From assembly GCA_026120185.1 (NCBI GenBank), contig JANUWF010003369.1, positions 1,612,001-1,676,000 of the forward strand: DNA of 64,000 nucleotides, written 5' to 3'. Both the position numbers and the translations under genes were made by a program. Each line of letters starts with the position of its first letter. The first letter of the stretch is position 1. This document shows positions 58,296-64,000 of the stretch, one piece after another. Under the pieces are notes generated by a model. The model did not search any database. It was given only the letters and a program-made list of their open reading frames with translations, and was not told the origin of the DNA. Source of the DNA: Voacanga thouarsii. Lineage: Eukaryota > Streptophyta > Magnoliopsida > Gentianales > Apocynaceae.

Positions 58296-58310
58296 TCCTC
58301 CCCTCCTTAG
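58296..58310 (-). promoter_or_regulatory. polypurine tract of element C
   Basis: The minus strand reads AAGGAGGGGAGGA just before the LTR, as in element A. Confidence 0.87.
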
Positions 58311-58341
58311 AAGAATTTCGTCCCGAAATTCAAGCATACCT

Positions 58342-59680
58342 CTATTTCAGCTCGGGATACTTCCGCTTATCCCATTCTTCTGATTCCCATGTGGCATCCT
58401 GTGTGCCATGGTGCTCCCACTAAATCTTAACCATCGGTATCTGCTTATTCCGTAGGGTCTTGACACTGCGGTCCAATATCCGCACATGCTTCTCCACGTA
58501 GCTCAGATCTGGCTGTAACACCAATGGTTCATCATTCAATATATGACCAGGATCCGCATTATACTTCTTCAACTGCGACACATGGAACACATCGTGGATA
58601 CCCGTCAACCCATCTGGCAGGTCTAATCGGTAAGCTACCGGTCCAATCCTTTCCTTAATAAAAAACGGCCCCAAATATCTCGGATTTAACTTTCCGCCCC
58701 TCGGACGCTTCAAAATTCCCCTGTTGGGTGTTAGCTTCAGAAATACACGGTCCCCGACTTGAAATTCCAATTCTCTTCTCCGGTTGTCCTCATAGCTCTT
58801 CTGCCGGCTCTGAGCCGCCTTTAACCTCTCCCGAATCAGTTTCACTTTATCCAACATTTCTTGGACACAGACCTTTCCGGTTTTTCTCACATGTCCATCT
58901 TCCGTCCAACTCCAATACAATGGTACTTGACACTTGCACCCATACAAAGCCTCATACGGTGCCATCTCAATCGAGGCCTGATAGCTGTTGTTATAAGATA
59001 GCTCGGCATACGGTACACACTCGATCCACTTATCCCCGAAATCCAGGACACGGGCTCTCAACATATCTTCTAATATCTGGATTACCCTTTCTGACTGCCC
59101 ATCAGTCTGCAAATACGCCGTCGTACTGAATTTCAAATTCGATCCCATTGCCTCCTGGAATTTTCCCTAAAAACGAGAAGTAAACCTCGGGTCTCGGTCT
59201 GACACTATGCTCGAAGGTCATGAAGTCGGACTACTTCTCGAACATATGTCCGAGCCAGCTTCTCTATGGAATCCCTCACATTTATCGGGATAAAGTGGGC
59301 CAACTTGGTCAGTCGATCCACCACCACCCATATGGCGTCCTTCTGAGTCTTCGACATGGGAAGTCCGGTGACAAAGTCTATAGTCAACTCCTCCCACTGC
59401 CATTCAGGCACCAGCAATGGCTGCAATAGTCCTGATGACTTTTTATGCTCTACTTTAACTTTCTGACAGGTAAGATAAGTCGAGACGTACTTGACCACAT
59501 CTCGCTTCATTCCGGGCCACCAGTATGCTTTCTTCAAATCCTGATACATCTTGGCCTCCTCTGGATGAATGGCGTACTTGCTCTTGTGCGCCTCCTCCAA
59601 AATTCCGTCCTTTAATTGCTGCTCCCCGGGTACACACAATCGGTCTCTGAAATGAAGAGTTCCCGTCTCATCATGACGAA
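58342..59680 (-). pseudogene. Tekay-like integrase and chromodomain (element C), broken
   Basis: The zinc domain has EEAHKSKYAIHPEE and, downstream, STYLTCQKV: the first cysteine of CLTC is tyrosine here (element A keeps CLTC). The core has LTIDFVTGLPMS and TDGQSERVIQ, so the first aspartate and the glutamate are present. Near 59205 four bases are missing relative to element A (CATGGAGGACC against CATGACC), shifting the frame, and WGKF is TAG-interrupted. The C-terminal module from 59148 to 58420 is open. The chromodomain tail (WEHHGTQDATWESEEW, KRKYPEL) is separated by one stop. Confidence 0.9.
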
Positions 59681-61868
59681 ATTCGCTGTCCGGTCTCTTA
59701 AGCTCCTTATCCTTGAAAATTTGAAACTCGGCGTTGCTTCGCTGAGCTTCCACTATTTCTTGCTTCAAATCCGGCACCAACTTCAAATTACTGATGACGA
59801 TTCTTTTATCTTGTACCTCCGCCCTTCTGTCCAATACATCCTGAACTACTTGCATTTCCTGCACCTTCAATCTAGCCATTCCAACTTTTCTGCTTAGGGC
59901 GTCTGCTACAACGTTGGCCTTCCCGGGATGGTAGTTGATCGAGCAACGGTATTCCTCCAAAAATTCCATCCACCTTCATTGCCTCAAGTTCAAATCCTTT
60001 TGAGTGAAGATATACTTCAGACTCTTATGGTTGGTGAACACCTCGTACTCAGCTCCATACAAGTAGTGTCGCCATTTCTTTAGGGCGAACACTATAGCCG
60101 CTAGCTCCAAATCGTGAGTGGGGTAGTTCACTTCATGGGGTCTTAGCTTTCGAGAAGCATAAGCAATTACTTTCCTCTCTTGCATCAACACCGCTCCCAG
60201 TCCTTCTTTCGAAGCATCGGTGTATAGCGCGTAAGGTTTGCCTTCCTCCGGTAGACTTAATACCGGTGCTGTCATCAGTCTCTTCTTTAACTCTTGGAAA
60301 CTTTTCTCGCATTTTTCGTTCCACACAAACGGAACATCCTTCCTCAACAAACGGGTCATTGGCGATGCGAGCGTCGAGAATCCCTTGATAAATCTTCGGT
60401 AGTATCCGGCCAATCCCAAGAAACTCCGGATCTCAGTAATATTCTCCAGCTGCTTCCAGTCATATACCGCCTCGACCTTTGCCGGATCTACCTTGATTCC
60501 TTTCTTGGTCACCACATGGCCAAGGAATGCCACACTATCTAGCCAGAATTCGCACTTACTGAATTTGGCATATAGCTTGTGCTCCCACAATTTCTCCAAC
60601 ACGAGCATCAGATGCCCCGCATGCTCCTCCGAACTCTTGGAGTAGATCAAAATATCGTCGATGAAGACCACCACAAACTTATCCAGATAGGGTCAAAATA
60701 CTTGGTGCATTAGGTCCATGAATACTGCTGGAGCATTAGTTACCCCAAACGGCATCACCACGAACTCGTAATGTCCGTAGCGGGTGTTAAAGGCTGTCTT
60801 AGGAATATCGTCTTCTCTTATCCACACCTGATAGTAACCTTGCCTTAGATCCAACTTGGAATAGCAACTGGATCCTTGCAGCTGATCAAACAACTTGTCA
60901 ATCAGTGGGAGGGGGTACTTGTTCTTAATCGTCAAATTGTTCAGCCCTCGGTAGTCGATACATAGCCTCAAGGTTCCGTCCTTCTTCTTTACAAATAGCA
61001 CAGGCGCTCCCCAGGGCGACGTGCTCGGTCTGATATAGCCTTGTCCTACTAACTCCTCCAACAGCTCCTTCAACTCTTTCAACTCTACCGGTGCCATCCG
61101 GTATGGAGTCCGCGATATTGGTTCCGCTCCGGGAACTAAGTCTATTGTGAATTCCACTTCTCGGCTAGGAGGTAGAGAATCAAGCTCCGCTGGGAATACA
61201 TCGGGAAAATCCTTCACCACTTCCGTGTCCTCCAGAGTACACTGGTCCTTAGGCTTGTTCATCACGTAAGCCAAATAACCTTGGCATCCTTGCCTTAACA
61301 ATTTCCGGGCCTTAGCCCCCGCGATCAAGTACTTCAGCTCTTTCACTCTCTTGCCATTGAATTCTAACACATAATAACCCGGCCTAATGAACTGAACTGA
61401 CTTATTTTTATAGTCTACCCTAGCCCCATGCTTGGCTAACCAGTCCATCCCCAAAATCAAGTCATAGTCCTCAATGTCTAGCACAATCAAATCTCCCTCC
61501 AGATTTTCTCTCCCCACCTTAATCTTACAATCCCTCACATACCGATCTTCTTGCACCATTTTCCCCAAAGGTGTGCTTACTTCTAAAGTGAAAGATAACT
61601 CTACTCCATCCTGACCCAAATGATATGCACACAACTTGTTTATATAGGAATGAGTAGAGTCAGGATCAATCAAAGCATTAACAGAATGTCCTTGAATAGT
61701 GAACGTACCTTCTACCACCGCTGCATCAGCCCCAACTTCCTCTCTGTTGAAAGCGAATACCTTGGCCTTCACTTGCGGCTTCGGTGCTCCACTCCCGGAT
61801 GCTCCCATGGCGTTAGCTCGGTTGGGTCCCAGGTTCTGAGCCGGGCTTCCTTGCCTGACCCGGTGCAA
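59681..61868 (-). pseudogene. Tekay-like protease, RT and RNase H (element C), broken
   Basis: The protease reads [12 protein letters not shown], where the family has D-[ST/P]-G; the catalytic-loop glycine is aspartate, which should inactivate it. RT starts near 61150 ([14 protein letters not shown]), with [35 protein letters not shown] and [16 protein letters not shown] near 60690 separates these from the catalytic [11 protein letters not shown]. RNase H has [32 protein letters not shown] and VVADALSRK; the third acidic position (TDHKS in element A) is asparagine. A TGA near 59973 replaces the arginine of RQRRWMEF. The linker to integrase follows. Confidence 0.92.
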
Positions 61869-62896
61869 CTTAGGGCAGGTATTCCTCAGATGGTTCGGGT
61901 CGCCACAGTGGTAGCACTTTCTATCTCCACCCTTGGACCAGCAATTCCTCTCGGTGTGGCCTTTCTTCCCACACTGCCCACATGTCGGGAGGTTCGGTGC
62001 AGGTCCAGTTGGTGCTGTCCAGGCTTGCTTTCCCCGGTTCTGCCATTGATGATTAGCAGGGCGCTTGTGAAGTTGCGGCCTCGAGAAATGTCCTTGCTAT
62101 TACCTTGGCGGCTAGAAAGGCTTGGCCGCCATCCTGCTGCGGTCCTCATTCTCCGTGCGAGTAGCTGCGTCCACCGCCCCCGAGTAAGATGTCGGTGGAG
62201 TAGGTGCCAATGCTCTCCTCAGCTCCGGTCTTAGCCCTTTGACGAATTGCCTCGCCCTTTTCTGCTCGGTGTCGACCAATCTTCGACAGTATTTCGACAA
62301 TTGCGTAAATCGCGCCGCATATTGAGCCACTGACATGCTCCCCTGCTTCAGATTTTGAAATTCATCCTCCCACTTCTGCACAATCCACTGAGGGATGTAT
62401 TCAGCCCTGAAGGCTTCAACGAAGTTGGACCACGACCATTCTTGTTCATCCATCACCTAGTCCTCTTGGACCCACTGCTACCATGCTCGAGCTGGCCCTC
62501 TCAATCGAAAAGTTGCAAACTTAACCATCCACTCCTCTGAATACTGGAGCGTTGCGAAAATGTCTTCCATTTGTTCGACCCATTGCTCGGCCTTCTGGTC
62601 TTGCTCAGCCTCACCCATAAAGATGGGCGGTTGGAACTTTAAGAATTTCTCCAATGCCTCGTCTTCCCCTCTAGGGTGCCTTCGCTCGGTCAGCGTCTGA
62701 AGAATCTCGGCCACTTTATTGAGTGCCTGGCCCATTGACACATCTACTGGGGAATCAGACCCCGTGCCCATCTCGGGATCACTTTATCCATTACCCTGAT
62801 GGGGCGATTACATCTGTTCGGTTTCAACTTCCGGTGCTACTCGGTCTACTTCCGGAATCCTTCTGGCTGAAGAAGCTGCACGTCTCTTGGGTGCCA
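61869..62896 (-). pseudogene. gag of Tekay-like element C, broken
   Basis: Start at 62896 (MAPKRRAASSARRIPE). Two CAA-to-TAA-type stops follow near 62790-62830, then the capsid region (GEAEQDQKAEQWVEQMEDIF, WMVKFATFRLRGPARAW, SNFVEAFRAEYIPQWIVQKW, FVKGLRPELRRALAPTPPT). TGG-to-TAG stops lie near 62460-62490. The C-terminal part has two zinc knuckles, [14 protein letters not shown] near 61940-61985 and [14 protein letters not shown] near 61880-61920, both with complete C-C-H-C residues. A stop near 62110 lies between capsid and knuckles. Confidence 0.9.
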
Positions 62897-63155
62897 TTCT
62901 ATACCATACCCCAGATGTTAAATGTATGCACTCAAGCATCAAATCATTTTAGTGGTGCAAGCATACATAGCCAAGTATGAGTAGAAAGAAGTCAGATGCA
63001 ACTTATTTAAAGGATTGCTCATAAATTTTGATTTCAAAAATTGACTTGCATAAATCCAAAGTTGTGAATAGAACATAAAATTGAAAATCTTGACATACTA
63101 GTTCTTGGAAGACAACAAATAAATAATCATCTAAAACAAAATAACTCTCAGTTCT

Positions 63156-63686
63156 CTAATCCTCGTCCGAACCCTCATCATCAGCCTCATACAACCAACC
63201 CCCAGTGTTCTTAGAAAAATCTACTCCGTCCCCGCTAGCAAATCCCTCCATTGGCTCCTTCCCAGGGCGCCTGAAACTCTCTCCGGCCTCAACTCGATTG
63301 AAGGAAAGAATGAAAGAAGGCCTAGGTGGAGAGTCATAGTCTATCTCCCCCGGGTCATCACTAGCTGCTGCTAAATCCACTTCGGGATTAGGAGGGTGGG
63401 GTTCAGGCTCCACTATTATCACATCATCCTCACTGTCAGAGCTTATGTCTATCATCGGGATTGGAGGTGGCTCTAGGATTTGGACCTCGTCCTCACTGCT
63501 ATCCTCTATGAGGTCAAACTCATCATCACTGCTATCCTCCATAGGGATAACCTCGACATCATTGTTATCCCCTATAGGGACAACTGGCTGAGGGGCAGGT
63601 TAGGGAACTGGAAGGTCCTCCTGGTCTAGATAGTAAGGCGGGTGCCACTGCTGCCCTTTCCTTGCTGTCCTAAGCAGTCTAACCAT
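63156..63686 (-). pseudogene. acidic leader ORF of element C, one early stop
   Basis: Homologue of the 165-residue ORF of element B. The ATG at 63686 begins MVRLLRTARKGQQWHP, as in B, but a TAA near 63601 replaces the glutamine of PVPQP. From the next ATG (63542) 128 residues remain open to the same C-terminus (FSKNTGGWLYEADDEGSDED). It has three acidic D-S-S-D/E-type units against two in B. MIDISSDSEDDVIIVE is conserved. Both copies keep the same reading frame in this part despite many substitutions. Confidence 0.78.
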
Positions 63687-63770
63687 CCTACAACATTAAC
63701 AAAATAGGTTAGATAAGATTTAAACTTAAATAAATAAATCATAAATCATCAATATTTGCCTATAACTTAG

Positions 63771-63782
63771 TCTCTGATACCA
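63771..63782 (-). promoter_or_regulatory. primer binding site of element C
   Basis: The minus strand reads TGGTATCAGAGA two bases inside the LTR; the last base differs from TGGTATCAGAGC. Confidence 0.88.
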
Positions 63783-63784
63783 CT

Positions 63785-64000
63785 TGTAACACCCCGAAGC
63801 CTAGGCCCGCCAGGGCCGGGGATGTCGCCCCGTCCAAAGGACAAGGGGTCTTTATAACTAGGTCACACAAACAAATTGCGGAATAAAAAAAATAATATTT
63901 AACTTAAAAAGTTATTACAACCCAAAGAAAACTTCAAGAATAAATCCATGAATTCTAAAACAGAACCATAAATAAAATTATCTACTCTTGTCTCCCCAAA
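63785..64000 (-). repeat. 5' LTR of element C, inner 216 bases
   Basis: Starts TGTAACACCCCGAAGCC in plus orientation and matches 56370-56585 with 10 differences. The rest lies beyond the window, so it is unknown whether this LTR also has the internal deletion. Confidence 0.93.

Larger units (their letters stand above)
56370..64000 (-). mobile_element. Tekay-like Ty3 element C, nearly complete, 5' LTR cut by window edge
   Basis: Minus-strand element with 3' LTR (56370-58295), polypurine tract, integrase with chromodomain, RNase H, RT, protease, gag, acidic leader ORF, primer binding site and the inner 216 bases of the 5' LTR. It sits in element B's gag; GAGAA (56365-56369) is a candidate target-duplication half. 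By hand, 216 aligned LTR bases differ at 10 positions, nine of them transitions. The 3' LTR lacks about 2.4 kb present in the LTRs of A and B. Confidence 0.93.

Noticed and set aside
58728..59129. 133-codon plus-strand ORF
   Set aside because: It is antisense to the open integrase C-terminal module of element C.
61620..62234. 204-codon plus-strand ORF
   Set aside because: It is the antisense shadow of element C's gag and protease, which have clear zinc-knuckle and protease motifs on the minus strand.

Overview
The window is a piece of a higher-plant nuclear genome made almost entirely of nested LTR retrotransposons. I found no host gene, rRNA, tRNA gene or CRISPR array. The plant assignment rests on the element families (Tekay-like and CRM-like Ty3 chromoviruses, Athila-like elements, sireviruses and other Ty1/copia elements), on primer binding sites matching the plant initiator tRNA-Met (TGGTATCAGAGC), and on AT-rich LTRs several kilobases long. 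I cannot name the species. Family names are my recognition of domains and LTR ends, not database results.

Left block (1-27768), innermost to outermost. A minus-strand CRM-like Ty3 element (1-6510, running off the left edge) and a solo 3.4-kb Tekay-like LTR (7790-11168, target duplication TACCC) both sit inside an older minus-strand Tekay-like LTR (6511-12566). That LTR interrupts the gag of a minus-strand copia element (12567-16282). The copia element lies in the reverse transcriptase gene of a plus-strand Tekay-like element ('A', 16283-22908). Element A lies in a plus-strand copia LTR (22914-23282), and that LTR interrupts the integrase of a minus-strand sirevirus (23283-27768).

Middle block (27769-35744). 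Two overlapping copies of another large Tekay-like LTR (27769-28626 and 34564-35744) flank a truncated sirevirus LTR joined abruptly to an internally deleted Athila-like element that keeps a gag tail, a broken env-like ORF and a 3' LTR.

Right block (35745-64000). A plus-strand copia LTR and leader (35745-50489) contains a structurally complete sirevirus (36365-47285, target duplication GAGAT, every coding region broken) and a solo Athila-type LTR (47351-48882, target duplication CTTAA). A plus-strand Tekay-like element ('B', from 50490) is interrupted in gag by a minus-strand Tekay-like element ('C', 56370 to beyond 64000).

Every long coding region carries stops or frameshifts, except a short acidic leader ORF of element B. 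Many stops are TGG to TAG/TGA or CAG/CGA to TAG/TGA changes, as expected from deamination of methylated cytosine. The observations most worth following are: paired GC-rich palindromic boxes shared by unrelated elements; the acidic leader ORF of the Tekay-like elements, which has a SUMO-interaction-like motif; a non-coding block conserved across divergent Tekay-like LTRs; and an env-like domain shared by the sirevirus and the Athila relic.
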